Shown here: in pieces, positions 51,133-62,449 of the stretch
How the letters are laid out: each line of letters opens with the position of its first letter
Position numbering within the stretch: position 1 is the stretch's first letter
DNA from: Bugula neritina
Taxonomy: Eukaryota; Bryozoa; Gymnolaemata; Cheilostomatida; Bugulidae
NCBI GenBank assembly: GCA_964035545.1
Contig: OZ037767.1
Coordinates: 19,353,628 to 19,417,627 of the forward strand
DNA: 64,000 bases
Reading direction: 5' to 3'
Made by a program: the position numbers and the translations under genes
The notes under the pieces: generated by a model
Database searches by the model: none
Told to the model about the DNA's origin: nothing
Seen by the model: only the letters and a program-made list of their open reading frames with translations

Positions 51133-51734
51133 CTAAACTACATTTTGGGAGAAATTTATGATATTCTTAGTGAGGATGCCCTTAACTATCCTGTGCAGTA
51201 GCGCTGCAAGTTTAGATTGTTGATGCTTCGGAAAAACGCATTGTACACCAGGCGTTCTTCTTTCTACCTGTGACCTGACTGAAGCTGCAGCCTGGGCCAA
51301 TCGTTCCACTTCATCAGGTTGATCCTCCAAGGGCATCCTCCGGTCCCTCATCATGGCTTGTAGTTGGTCTGAGGTTTCCTCAGTCGTCAGACCAAAATGA
51401 GTCCGGAGAGCCCGCATGATGTCAACTTCATCAGGCCCAAGAGCAAAACTTTTGGCCGGCCTGTCAAACAGGCCCGGAGCTGAAGGATGCGCACTGGTGC
51501 TGGCCATTCAGCGATGGTGACCACATCTTCAAACTCGCGGATGAACTGCTCAACATCTCCTTCGCCTCCGAAAATCGGGAGCTTGATGCGGTACCTGTCA
51601 CTAGGTGGCGCCTGACTAGTCTCCTGAAATTCTCGGAGAGCTGTTACCAGAGCCTCAATAGTGAGGGCTGGTCTCTCTCTCGCTTTAGGGATTGTTCTAT
51701 CTTCTTCCCCTGGGGCCATCTTGTTCTCCTTCAA
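51133..51734 (-). pseudogene. Ty3/gypsy gag N-terminal part, frameshifted
   Basis: The frame 51734-51387 begins MKENKMAPGEEDRTIPKAR and has IKLPIFGGEGDVEQFIREFE, typical of gag upstream of the major homology-like region. It shifts near 51480 to the frame 51507-51133 with ALGPDEVDIMRALRTHFG and EDQPDEVERLAQAA. No 5' LTR fits between here and the LRR exon at 51925, so the element end is deleted. Confidence 0.72.
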
Positions 51735-51924
51735 TTTATAATCTACAAATTGTTTACATAAAGTTAGCTATTTTGGTTTTCCCAAGTTTATTCTACTATT
51801 TTTGAGCTGTCTATAATATTTAAAGTGCGTACTTTTGAAACAGATAGTGTAATATACTTACCTTGTAGTGTGATTGTGTTGTAACAGTAGAAAAATTATA
51901 TTATATGTGTCTCTTTTGTTACAG

Positions 51925-52067
51925 CATATTCCAACTAAGAACTCTCCAAACACTGGATATTTCGAAAATAAACTGTCTGATACTCTGCCAGATGATGTAT
52001 TCACATTTCTTCAACTACTGAAAAGGTTGAATATAAGTGACTGTGGACTCACTACTCTACCAAAGAG
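51925..52067 (+). pseudogene. frameshifted LRR exon
   Basis: Homologous to the 144-nt LRR exons at 10.8-11.3 kb but 143 nt. FQLRTLQTLDISK and then, in the next frame, NKLSDTLPDDVFTFLQLLKR. The lost base falls in an A-run near 51972. Acceptor ttacag and donor gtatgt are intact. A homopolymer sequencing error is possible. Confidence 0.55.
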
Positions 52068-52541
52068 GTATGTACTGCATATCATATATGTAATATAAAA
52101 CTCATAGTATACTAGTACTTTATACTGTCCTATGAAAACAAGACAAAACCTAAACACTTTTATCATGTTTTGTTCATTAGGCTGAACACTTAAAACTTTT
52201 CATGAATTCGATTTTGTTTTTCATAGTCACAACTCACAATTACCATACAAACATATTCAGCTGAAATGCCATAAAATGTTAATAAACTCTGTTTTGCTTT
52301 TTTATATGCAGTAGCTCCACTTTTAAGTGTTGTACAACAAGTTTCAACCAATTACAAATTTTACTAATACACTGCTTTCCGGCACAAAAATAATGTTTCT
52401 ACTATAACTTTATGTGCCGTAAAGCTGGTATATAAGATTTACTCAATAAATATTTATAAGATACATTTTTGCATTATTCGCCTGTAAATATTTACTCTAT
52501 AAATTAAAAAATATATATAATTGTATGTAGTATTATTTTAG

Positions 52542-52791
52542 TATAAAGAGTCTAACAGAGTTGCAGAGACTGAAGGTAGCATGCAATAGTCTCACCAAGA
52601 TCCTATTTTATGTGTACACATTGCATTATCTGCAAAGATTAAATGTATCCAAAAATAAACTTCTACATTCTCCAGACCCTGAAATATTACAGGTAACTCA
52701 GCTTCAAAGGCTGGAAGCACATGGCTGTGATGCTCTCACTTCTCCTCCACTAGAAATGTGTAAGAGAGAGTTGGCTGCTGTGAGACAATAA
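52542..52791 (+). CDS. terminal LRR exon
   Basis: In phase with the preceding LRR exon (AG+T gives Ser). It reads IKSLTELQRLKVACNSLTK, LQRLNVSKNKLLHSPDPEIL, TQLQRLEAHGCDALTSPP and LEMCKRELAAVRQ, then TAA. The SPPLE-x-C end is common after the last LRR of intracellular LRR and Roco-like proteins. It could be the end of the gene whose earlier exons lie at 10.8-11.3 kb, or of a separate copy. Confidence 0.6.
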
Positions 52792-53640
52792 TATAAGGAC
52801 TTATAACCTTAAGCTTCTGGTAAAAATATGGTTTGAAGTGTTTTTGGGGCTTGTCATTGAGGTGCTGAATGTTTACAATGATAAGTATTTCATTAAGAGT
52901 TTCTGCTATTTGTTTATGCCAAATTATGGCTTTCCTGTGTTTGATTGTTAATTTCTAATAAATCCTTATTCAGCTTTCTAAACAGTTAAAATAATTTATA
53001 TTACAACATTTTATAGTGCTGGTCTTTACATTGAATATAAAGATGTCTTCAAAACGTGTATTCAAAAATGCAAATTTTGGTTTAACTAGCCCCACCCTTC
53101 TCTATAGCTCATATTTTCGGGTGTATTTTTGTGTGTTTTGTGCTACACATGCAATGAGTTGTTTTGAACATTTTACAAATTAAAATAACAAAATACTATA
53201 CTATAGTATATACAATACAGCATATATAACACTAAACCACATGTAGAATATATTATGAGCACTTACAAGTCCTGCTTTTAGGATATACAATGAGAAAGAG
53301 TGTTTTTGAACTTGGCAGTAATTTTGAAATGATTCCTCCATTCTACTTTTAATTCTGATTCAAAAGAAGTAAATATATCTGCATGTGTTACAATCTACTC
53401 TAAGAAGCTACTTTCAACAACTAACTTGTATTTCCATTCAAACCAATTACTAGTAATTTGTCCCCATATATCATACACTAACAGCACATTAAGTATATTG
53501 AGTAATAAAGCAAAAGTGCCTGTAAATCACATCACAATATTTTATTTAAACATAATTCTGTCTTTAGAATACAAGAAATCATCAATTCTAATTGCTTATT
53601 CTAAACTAATATTTATCATGTTAGCTATTCTTTTCAAAGT
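52792..53640. other. spacer 3' of the LRR gene
   Basis: No exon seen. From about 53.2 kb it is homologous in inverted orientation to the B1 downstream region. Confidence 0.5.
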
Positions 53641-54627
53641 ATCATGTAAGGTGTTCGATCCCTGTAATTTCAGTGATGTATAGTTGGTTGATTTCATGGA
53701 GGTAAGTTGCTGTGAATGCTGTTGAACGAATGTACCATAAACTCACACTTCCTCACTCTGGTAGACTGTGTGGTTATATTGACATCTCTGTCCACAAGAT
53801 GAAACACCAACTAGAATGGAGAATAATAAGTTACTTCAGACAAGGAAATACAACTCTCACATAATGAAATGTGGTATATTGAAATGCTCCATACAAGGGG
53901 ACATAACTCTTAAGTGATGAAATGTAGCTGGAAAAGATTATATGCAATCTTTAAACCATTTATGTAAAACTTGAACTCTTTAAATCACTTGGTGCCAAGT
54001 GATCACTTTGTAAATACCACATTTAGAGGTTTTGTACTTCTCAATAATTACTTAAAACCAAAGCTTTGAATAGATCAAGTTATGTAAGACTTTGTCCAAT
54101 AAGAAAAATACTGATGTGCTATATTTTCACATTTTAGAATGGTTGATCTTTTAGGCTTGAAAAATTTAGAATTCAATGATTTAATATCTTCAGGAGGAGG
54201 AAATACAAATTTTTTCCCAACCTTTGTTTATGGAAGTAGTCATTTCTCAGAAAAGTTTTTGTGTCAGGCTAGAAATAATCAAAAATGTTACTCAAGACAT
54301 GTGTAGGTCCATTTGGTGTAAATATGAACAAAATCTGAGACGAAAAGGCGTGGGACTTTCTGAAATTTGGTTGATTTGACACGGAATGACCCATTAATTC
54401 AATTGTATTATATTTTTAGCGTTTGTTAGCTTATTATATAGTACTATTGTTAGCTGAATAAATAATAAAAATTATTTTTTGGTTTCTAAAATGTTTGTAT
54501 AAAGTATTTCAACTTTTTCAAGAAACTCCCAAAATTATCACGGTATTATAGAAAATAGTACTTACATGATAATCTCTATAAGGTGAATAGTAAGTATGCA
54601 AAAATCTATGAAAAATATGAATTTTAT
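53640..54627 (-). pseudogene. B4: dead inverted copy of B1
   Basis: Exon 1 (54627-54566) carries ATA in place of the start codon and the same one-base loss as B1 (62 nt). Exon 2 (53810-53747) is intact: LVFHLVDRDVN, ITTQSTRVRK. Only 28 nt then separate it from a family C-like exon 3 at 53718, too short for an intron. The exon 3 frame is shifted by one missing base. It is a clear pseudogene, useful for dating the B1 deletion as older than the inverted duplication. Confidence 0.7.
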
Positions 54628-54629
54628 TT

Positions 54630-56300
54630 TGCCAATGAGATAAGCAGAATACCAAGAGAAAAGTTGAAATGTGTGTGCAGGTGACATGCTCTCTGTCTAT
54701 ATACTCTCAAATGCATTGGTTGTTTAAAACTAGTAATTGATGTTAAACACGCACAACTACGTATTTTTACAGCTTCAGTTCTTTATAAGTAAACAAACTT
54801 ATAATTTATATAATTATTACTCTACTAAACTTGAAAATTAGATGCCATAAAAACTAGAGACCAAAGCACTTTATCTGCCTCTTTAAGCTCTTTCCATAAT
54901 ACAGTCAGAGTATTACACCTGCTTGGTACATCCTTTTGTTAGAGAAACTCAGAAACATAGCACTATGATGTTATGCTAGAAAAATATAGTAGTAAAATAA
55001 ATTGTTTTACACAAACTAAACTGGCAGGAAAACTAACACATAAAATGCAGTTAAATACTCATTATAAGTAATTTTTCAAGACTAACTATAATATATATAC
55101 AAACTTAAGATTATACCAACAGTCTTTTTTTATAATGAAAAACTGCTGCCTTTAAGTTCCTTTGTCTGGCTGAAAGTTTCTTGAATGCAGATTATAGTTA
55201 AATGCTAAAAAAAGGTAGCATTTAGCAAGAAAACGAGGAAAGTTATTTATAACTGTGAGTATTATAGCCTTGAGAAGGTGCTTTTTCCAACAAAAAACAG
55301 TAGAAAGTACTTGAATATAGTAATAGCTATCCTGTCTTATGGTGCATCCATACCTTTATTGACTGGATAACAGTTATTCTGGCTGAAAATCTTGAAGTAT
55401 AAACACACCTTCAGTGATGCTGAAATAACAAGTGCATACTGGTCTATGTTAGGTATTAATGTGCATATATTCTACCCTAGCTTGCAGCAGTCAGTTTCTA
55501 ACCAAATTGTTTAATGTTTAGCCATAATAGGGTATATGTAAAATGAAAAACCTACTATTCAAATACGTGTTAAAATAGGCATACTAAATAAATGCCTTCA
55601 AAAATGATGTGTTTTTTTCATTATTTAAAAAAGCAAATTCTCAACAATTTATAAAATAAATTTAGAAAAAAATATTAGTAGCCCTGCCAAAATGAATTTA
55701 ATAGAAATGAAGCTAAAGAGCAATTCTCATAACAAGATTTTCAAGTCTGTATTCTCTATATTAGTAGTAAAAATAGTTGAGCATGAAGTGGTGAGTTTTA
55801 AGTATTGGCAACAAATTTCGTGGTATTCCAGTTGGAAGCTTGCCACCTAGACGCTTCCCACATGGACTCTTCTTAGTTACTCGCTATTTTTTATTTTATA
55901 CTATTTTATAACAATTTTAGTTTTATAAATTTAATCTTGAGTTAAATTCCTTTAGTCTGCATTAGCTTATTAATTTTGCATTTTCTATACTTCTTGTGGT
56001 TTGAAAAGGTATTTTGTTGATAAGTATTCATTAAAGATCATATCTATTATTAATGTATTACTGCTTTTTTCCGTACACATATCTATGAAAATAATAAAAT
56101 TAATAAGTTTATGCAGATCAAAGAAATTTATTTATGTGCTAAATAACAAACAATTGATCCAGTTTATTTAAATATACATATAGTTCAATAACATTCAAAT
56201 AAATTGCACATAAAATATATATTGTACTAAAATACTAAACCACTTCATCAGGAAATGGAGAATTTATATAAATATATAAAGTATGTAAAATACTCTAATA
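54630..56300. other. inverted copy of the 4.4-6.7 kb spacer
   Basis: No exon. It includes a TATAAATA-less remnant of the B promoter at about 54.69-54.71 kb and a MITE-like fragment at 55.82-55.87 kb. Confidence 0.45.
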
Positions 56301-56446
56301 GTGAGATATTTATTATAAACATATTTTAATTATACATAACAATTATTATATCAAATAAGCAGAGAAGTGTAGTTGCTGTGATATTTAGCTCTACAAGCTG
56401 TAGAATAGTATGTAGAGTTTAGTTCATATAAACAAACTCAATGGTG

Positions 56447-57128
56447 TCATGGTAACGCATACTTCCTAGCCACTTTTAACAGTATTTTTCTGCTAGGAGC
56501 AGTGACTGTATCCAAATGCACATTTCCAGCTATTCCTGTCAAATAAGAATATTATGTATAACGTAAAGTTTATTAAATATATCAATATACATATTATATA
56601 TACAAAGACTTTTTATATTAAGATATGTTTATAACAACTAATAAACTACAACTATAAGTATACATAATAATCAAGTTTATAAAGTTTATTTTTACACTAA
56701 ATTTAGTTAAAAACTGACCTCTCCTATTTCGAATATGGTTTCTTCTACTGATGTTCAGCACAGACCTTCCCACTAACTAAAATACAGACTATTATGTGAC
56801 ACACAACTACAAGCTTTTAAACATTCTTTCATCACAATTTGAATAGATTAATACCAACTAGTTCTAATGAAATTATAAATAGCTAAAAACATATTTTGGA
56901 TTTACCGTTTCATTGTCAAAATTTTATCAACGTAAAATTATATTTTATATTACTTCTACTTCTAGTCAAAAGCTGTCTTCCATCAGTTAGAATTATAAAA
57001 GTTTTTTTCAAGATATAAACTATCAAGTAATACTTGAACAAATAAACCGATATTATACTTACAAATCTTGCATTTGCAATGCAGATGATAAGAAAGTAAA
57101 AAACTATCAGAAACTTTATGATTTTCAT
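56447..57128 (-). CDS. A3: secreted peptide precursor, family A
   Basis: Exons 57128-57063 (MKIIKFLIVFYFLIICIANA then RF), 56776-56719 (LVGRSVLNISRRN to HIRNRR) and 56535-56447 (TGA) join in phases 0 and 1, giving 70 residues. The last exon begins GIAGNVHLDTV and ends APSRKILLKVARKYALP. All splice signals are canonical. The gene faces away from B3, with about 0.79 kb between start codons, as A2 does from B2. Confidence 0.74.
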
Positions 57129-57499
57129 TTTAAGAGTAAAGATTGTATAGCAGTTATCAAGACAGAAGAGTGAAGGAAGATTTACCTCCAGCCAGGAGTG
57201 TAAGTTGTATACTCATACTGAAGGAAATAATGGCTACTCACATAGTACTGTAATTAGGAAAATTGGAGGTGCAAATAATTCTTTAATTCCATTATTTTGT
57301 TAAACCTCATTTTAGTTGCATAATGTTAGCTGGAGGTAGAGCTGAGTGCATCAATTATTCATTGTGTAACAAAACAAACATAATTATAGGTGTCCTTGAG
57401 CTTGACAGGTAAAGTTACTTAACAGAAATACAAACCCCAAACTCTTTTATCTGCTACTACAGCTTCTCTCCTCTTTGTGGTTTGTATACTGCTATAGGT

Positions 57500-57625
57500 T
57501 TCAGTCCAGTTAGACAACTCCCAACTAGACGACCTCCACCTAGACTGCTTGATTTAAAAAGCCTGTATCTGGGAAGCGTCCAAGTGGGAAATCTAGCCTA
57601 GCATCTATCTGGAATGACACCAGTA
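57500..57625. repeat. short MITE-like element between A3 and B3
   Basis: Inverted arms GGTTTCAGTCCAGTTAGAC on the left and, in reverse complement, GGTGTCATTCCAGATAGATG on the right. It is related to the arms at 13.43 and 14.5 kb. Confidence 0.55.
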
Positions 57626-57839
57626 GAGTAATCATAGTACCCTCCCCCTCCTAAGTTACCACCTCTATGCCAACTATCTATCTGGACTGTAACCATTTCA
57701 GTCCTACTTAGTTCTGTAAAGTAATAATTACATGGATTATGGGTTTGTTTACTTATGAAGCACTGAAGCTGTAAGAATATGTAATTGCTGTGTGTTTAAC
57801 ATAATTTATACTAGTTTTACATAACCATTGCACTTGACA

Positions 57840-57847
57840 GTATATAG
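57840..57847 (+). promoter_or_regulatory. weak B3 TATA box
   Basis: GTATATAGAGAGCATGT replaces the TATAAATAGAGAGCATGT of B1 and B2, about 75 nt before the ATG. The core is weakened by a small deletion. Confidence 0.4.
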
Positions 57848-57914
57848 AGAGCATGTAAACTGCACACACACATTTGACTTTCTCTCTTGGTTTCCTGCAT
57901 ATCTTATTGGCAAT

Positions 57915-58932
57915 ATGAAGGTCAAGTTTTTCATATTTCTTTCCCTATCTATTATTTACCTTACAGTGGCCAGACATGTGAGTATTAAACTTGTAGTCTA
58001 TAATATGTTAACACATTTTATAATGTATATTGATGAAAATAAAATTTTTTTTTTTATTTTTTTATTTTGAAGCACTTTTGTATTTTTGTTATGAACATTT
58101 TTTACTAAAGTTGAAGCACTTCTATGCAACTTTGAGTTTAGTAACGCCTCCCTGGAGCAAAAGAGCATAAACAATTTTTGAGCCATATATTTTTTATTGT
58201 ATCACAAGTGTATCTTTATTTTTGTTAAGCTCATTGAGTTTAAAAACTGCTAAAATTTAAAAGTATAAAATATTCTAATTTTGCTTCTTAAAAAAAGTCA
58301 TGTTAAACTAAACATTTTTTTACTTTAGATTTGCCAATTAAATTTGCCTCCTCACATCAAAATGTCAATTTTTTTATTAAAAAAAAATTTCTGATATTTC
58401 AAGAGAATTGTGAGTAGCAATAAATTTTTAAATGCTGTATTTAAATAAGATGATTTAGCATTCCAAGATTCATTAGGCAAAATGTTTTGGCCTATAACAA
58501 AACATCATAAACAATTATCCTTTCTGGCTACATTTTATTACTTAAGAGGTATGTCACATTGTGTATAGTAATCCAATATACCACATTTCATTATTTAAGA
58601 GTTTTGTTTCCTTGTCAGAATTACTTTATAATTCTCCATTCTAGTTGGTGCCTCATCTTGTGGACAGAGATGTCAATATAACCACACAGTCTACCAGAGT
58701 GAGGAAGTGTGAGTTTATAATAGATTAATAATTAGAAGTTGTCTTCTTTTGTCTTATATCCCTTGCATATATGTGAGGTAATTATTTTATTATATATTAT
58801 TGTGAAACATTAATGGATAATAATTTTACAGCCCACATTGGAGGTAATGCTCCTGATGGAGAACCTACTGTGCTTCACCCAACACACGAGGAGCTGCTAG
58901 AGATATTGAAGATTTACTTGCAAGCCCCTTAG
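57915..58932 (+). CDS. B3: secreted peptide precursor, family B
   Basis: Exons 57915-57977, 58645-58708 and 58832-58932 (TAG) join in phases 0 and 1, giving 75 residues. The signal peptide is MKVKFFIFLSLSIIYLTVAR, then H. The propeptide is LVPHLVDRDVN, ITTQSTRVRK. The last exon is SHIGGNAPDGEPTVLHP then THEELLEILKIYLQAP. It differs from B2 at a few positions only (Gly to Asp, Ile to Leu and Tyr to His in the mature part) and has no lesion. Confidence 0.75.
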
Positions 58933-59186
58933 TGTCTTATTATATCTTATAAGTTATACTGCAGAAATATTTTCATCATAATATTGTTTATTAAATTATG
59001 CTATTCTCATTATAATTTTTTTCATGCTCATCACTTATGTTTGCATTTTTCTGGAAGGATTTTATTTGTTATCTTAGAAAACTACAGTCTTTTTATGTTG
59101 TTTTTGGTGAACCTCAAGGCCGTAACAATAATAACTCATAACTGCATCCCATCTGCTTTGTTAACTTTGTCATTTGGTCAATTATA

Positions 59187-59192
59187 AATAAA
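59187..59192 (+). terminator. B3 poly(A) signal
   Basis: AATAAA about 255 nt past the stop, conserved with B2. Confidence 0.45.
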
Positions 59193-59476
59193 ACTAAATT
59201 ACAAAGAATTTCATTTTTCTGTTGGCTGAATTTATTCTTAAATAATAAAATTCAAGCTTTGGCTTTGTGCATCCTAATTCATACACAACAGAGCTGTGCA
59301 TAGAGTCTTTTTATAGCCAAGCTTGGCTTTCATCAAAGACTAGCATTACATAATTTCAAGATTGCAGAATCGGTAGCAGCAAATGTATTTGTTTATGACA
59401 TAGTTGGAAGTGGATATCACACAGTCAAGTATTTTATAGACCGACATAGTAGATACTAGTAAATCACTGCAATTGA

Positions 59477-60399
59477 ATGGCTAGGATAAGACATATAGTT
59501 CTTCTATTCCTCTATCTGGCTAACTTCTACATCTTGAAAGTAGGACTTGTAAGTGCTTATGATATATTATACATACGGTTTAGTATATAGTATGCTTTAT
59601 TGTAATATAATGCCAAACATTTTTCTTATGCTGATTTGTGAAATTTGCGATACCAATCTTTGCATTTGTAGTATTGAATAAGGAGAAATACTCCTTTAGT
59701 TGAATATATGTGAAATGCAGTTATATATTATGTCAATATTATAAACAATTTTCAAGTAGAAAACGGAGTACATTGATTAAACTTTCATTGCTGATTCAAC
59801 TTTTTACAGAATTTAATATTTTTTTAAGTAATAATGAAATTTCTGTGTACGGCTGCAGGGAAATTAAAAATTAATTTTTTTTAAAGCATGGAGAATTATT
59901 AAATTGCACTGAAAATAGTGAGTAACATGAAAAGAGCCTTTACAAGAGTCATTGAAAAGACAAATGTTTAAAAATATGTTTTATTTTGGTTAAAATAATT
60001 TTATGATGACCAATTTAATCATGAGTAACTTGTGGTAAGAGGTTTACACCAGTGTGGTCAGCCAACAGCCTTTGACAGCCCATATTCTGAAAAACTCTTT
60101 TAGTTTAAACTGATGATAACCATTTTATTTGAATAATAATTCTACAAAGTATGTTACTAATTCCAGATGACAACTAATTTGGGAGATCCAAGCACAGGGA
60201 TGAAGTCTGGAAGTTTCAGCTTAACCATGCGTGGTGACTGTAATCAGATGCTAGTGGCTTGTCCAATGATGGCTCCTTTTACAATGATTAAACGAATCAG
60301 AAGATGTAAAACAAATATTACTTTTAAGTTTTCATTTTCATACAGATTTACCTTTGAGACTTTAATTGCGCCACCCTCATGGGATATTGTACAAATTCA

Positions 60400-60487
<88 letters not shown>

Positions 60488-60672
60488 CACACGTTACTTT
60501 AAAAACTAATTCATGGAAGTATACAAGTAATCTCTATTTTTTACCACTTACCAGTACTCTTTAGTAAAGTCATTCCAATCTTATTCGTTTGACAGCATTT
60601 ACAGACAACCTACCTTTGGGGATTCAGCCAACTACACATCGAAGAAATTACAGGAAGTCAAGCACCTTATAA
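59477..60672 (+). CDS. C2: family C peptide precursor, truncated last exon
   Basis: Exons 59477-59548 (MARIRHIVLLFLYLANFYIL then KVGL), 60167-60305 (starts MTTNLGDPSTGMKSGSF, ends MIKRIRR) and 60596-60672 join in phases 0 and 1. The last exon matches C1 up to RKSSTL and then meets TAA (60670-60672) where C1 has the CAA codon for Gln. The product lacks the last 12 residues, including the QDILRRIA helix. It may be a pseudogene in the making or a peptide with only the basic N-terminal part. Intron 2 carries a CACG repeat that C1 lacks. Confidence 0.68.
60398..60492. repeat. (CACG)n tetranucleotide repeat
   Basis: About 23 units of GCAC in C2 intron 2; the C1 intron has only a CACACTTATATATAC stretch at this place. 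Confidence 0.95.
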
Positions 60673-60803
60673 AATATTTTGAGAAGAATAGCTAATGATA
60701 GATACTAATTTAGACAGAGGATACTTTTAGTTATACAAAATATACATTAAGAATATCTTTATTTTGACGTCTTTTTAGTCTTTTAAAGACAAAATAATGC
60801 CTA

Positions 60804-60809
60804 AATAAA
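60804..60809 (+). terminator. C2 poly(A) signal
   Basis: AATAAA about 130 nt after the C2 stop, matching C1. Confidence 0.45.
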
Positions 60810-61058
60810 ATATTGTGACATGATGTACAGGCGTTATTTTGTTTTGGTACTCAATATACTTCATGTGGTGTTTGTATATGATATATAGGGACAAACTACT
60901 AGTCATTGATGTGAATCTGAATACAACTTAGCCGTTGAAAAAAGCTTCTTACAGCAGATTGTAACTCATGCAGATGTTTTTACTCCTTTGGAATCTGAAT
61001 TTAAAATACAATAGAGATGACGTTCCCCTATTGCCAAGATGCTCAGGAAATTCCTTTT

Positions 61059-62326
61059 TTATTGTGATTTCTCAAAATAAAAATTTAATGAAATACAAAT
61101 AGCAGACCATAAAAATATATAAACATATTTTTTCCAATATGATTTTATTTGACGCTGAAGAAAATAAAAAAAACAAAAACAATGATTAAACATTAGACTG
61201 AGCATGTAAGCATGAAGTAGCACTAAAATTTGGCTTTTATGATTATGTTTTTGGTCCCTTCTCTGTGTAAACCCAAAAGGTACGTTGCCAGTGTGTGCTG
61301 CAAAGCAGATTATATTACTTATAGCAAGCATTAAAATATTATATTATATAATTCATCGTATGTGCTTATATATAACAGGATAAATTAATTAAAAATAAGT
61401 GTTCAGCGCCTTTGTTATTGAGTGATAATTTGAAAAAGCCTAAAAACGTAATATCATATCTACAGGTAATATTGTATCTGCCAGGTAATATATCTACCAG
61501 GTAATATATCTACCAGGTAATATTATATCTACAGGTAATCTTACATCTTCGAGCTCGCCTAAACATTGCAGGATACGACATGCTGTACTGGAATCACTTT
61601 CTCCCATGTCCTTACAGGTGGCAATTTGTTCTCATTATTTGTTGAGTTGCTTTCTTTTAATTCTGTTTCACTATTTTGACGGTAGGAACTTAGTATTGAC
61701 TAAAATCCATAAAAGTAATCATATAACAAATTTTAAATGAACTCTACAATCTGAAATGTGTACATATAATAAATAGTGAAATAGAAGATATATTAGTAGA
61801 GTACAAAATATAAATGTAGCGATCAAGAAACAGTAAGGTAATAAATTTTTTTATCAAGTTGTGCATAAAATTACATAAATCAGGTTTTATTTATAGTGGT
61901 ATAATTGCTATCTACAGCATTTCTGGCACCCTTAATGAAATTATTTGAAAACTTTGGTTCATTTTCATATTTTGTTACAATAATATTTAATCAGCTTTCA
62001 TAAATTGCAACATTTTATACTTTTACAATTCAGCACTTCGGAAGGTGGTACTGTACAAAAGACATTCTAATAAACATGCAGCTACTATATAAAAAGCTAG
62101 ATAAAGCAGTTTTTCTGTAATGAATTTGTTTAAATTAACAAATTTATTGCTTTTAAGTTGCATCATTTTACCTATTCTCTATTTTCGTCTGTTATATAAT
62201 ATTATATTTAGACTTTAGAGTGTAAGGAAATAAAAGCTGATTACTTTGTTGAGAATAGAATAAAATGAACTCACCCTGTTAGCTTGCACGGCAGAGACAT
62301 AGTAACATAAGGGTGTTCACCTTCAT
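61059..62326 (-). pseudogene. F2: broken copy of F1
   Basis: Exon 1 (62326-62275) keeps MKVNTLMLLCL but has lost 17 nt of the signal peptide core and shifts frame. Exon 2 (61699-61545) is five nt shorter than in F1, shifts near its end and meets TAG before the convertase site. Exon 3 (61297-61059) keeps SHTGNVPFGFTQ and then differs from F1 by an indel, continuing RRDQKHNHKSQ and a hydrophobic tail. Two independent frame lesions make a functional precursor unlikely. Confidence 0.68.
61445..61540. repeat. tandem repeat beside F2 exon 2
   Basis: Units containing CTACCAGGTAATATAT, counterpart of 17755-17834. Confidence 0.6.
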
Positions 62327-62449
62327 ATTAGAAGTGACTGTAATTTGTTTTATACTGCAACATCAAAGCTGAGAGTAAGTCTCTTATTGTGACCATGCTG
62401 CTCTTGCTACTGCTTTATATATAATAGCCTTGCTATATGTAGGTATACT

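Larger units (their letters stand above)
53200..57400 (-). repeat. inverted copy of the 3.2-8.1 kb A1-B1 unit
   Basis: Read on the minus strand, A3 then B4 correspond to A1 then B1 on the plus strand, including the spacer. A3 is shared between this unit and block II. Confidence 0.75.

Noticed and set aside
60379-60564. Ala-Arg-Thr-His repeat frame
   Set aside because: Product of the CACG tetranucleotide repeat in C2 intron 2.
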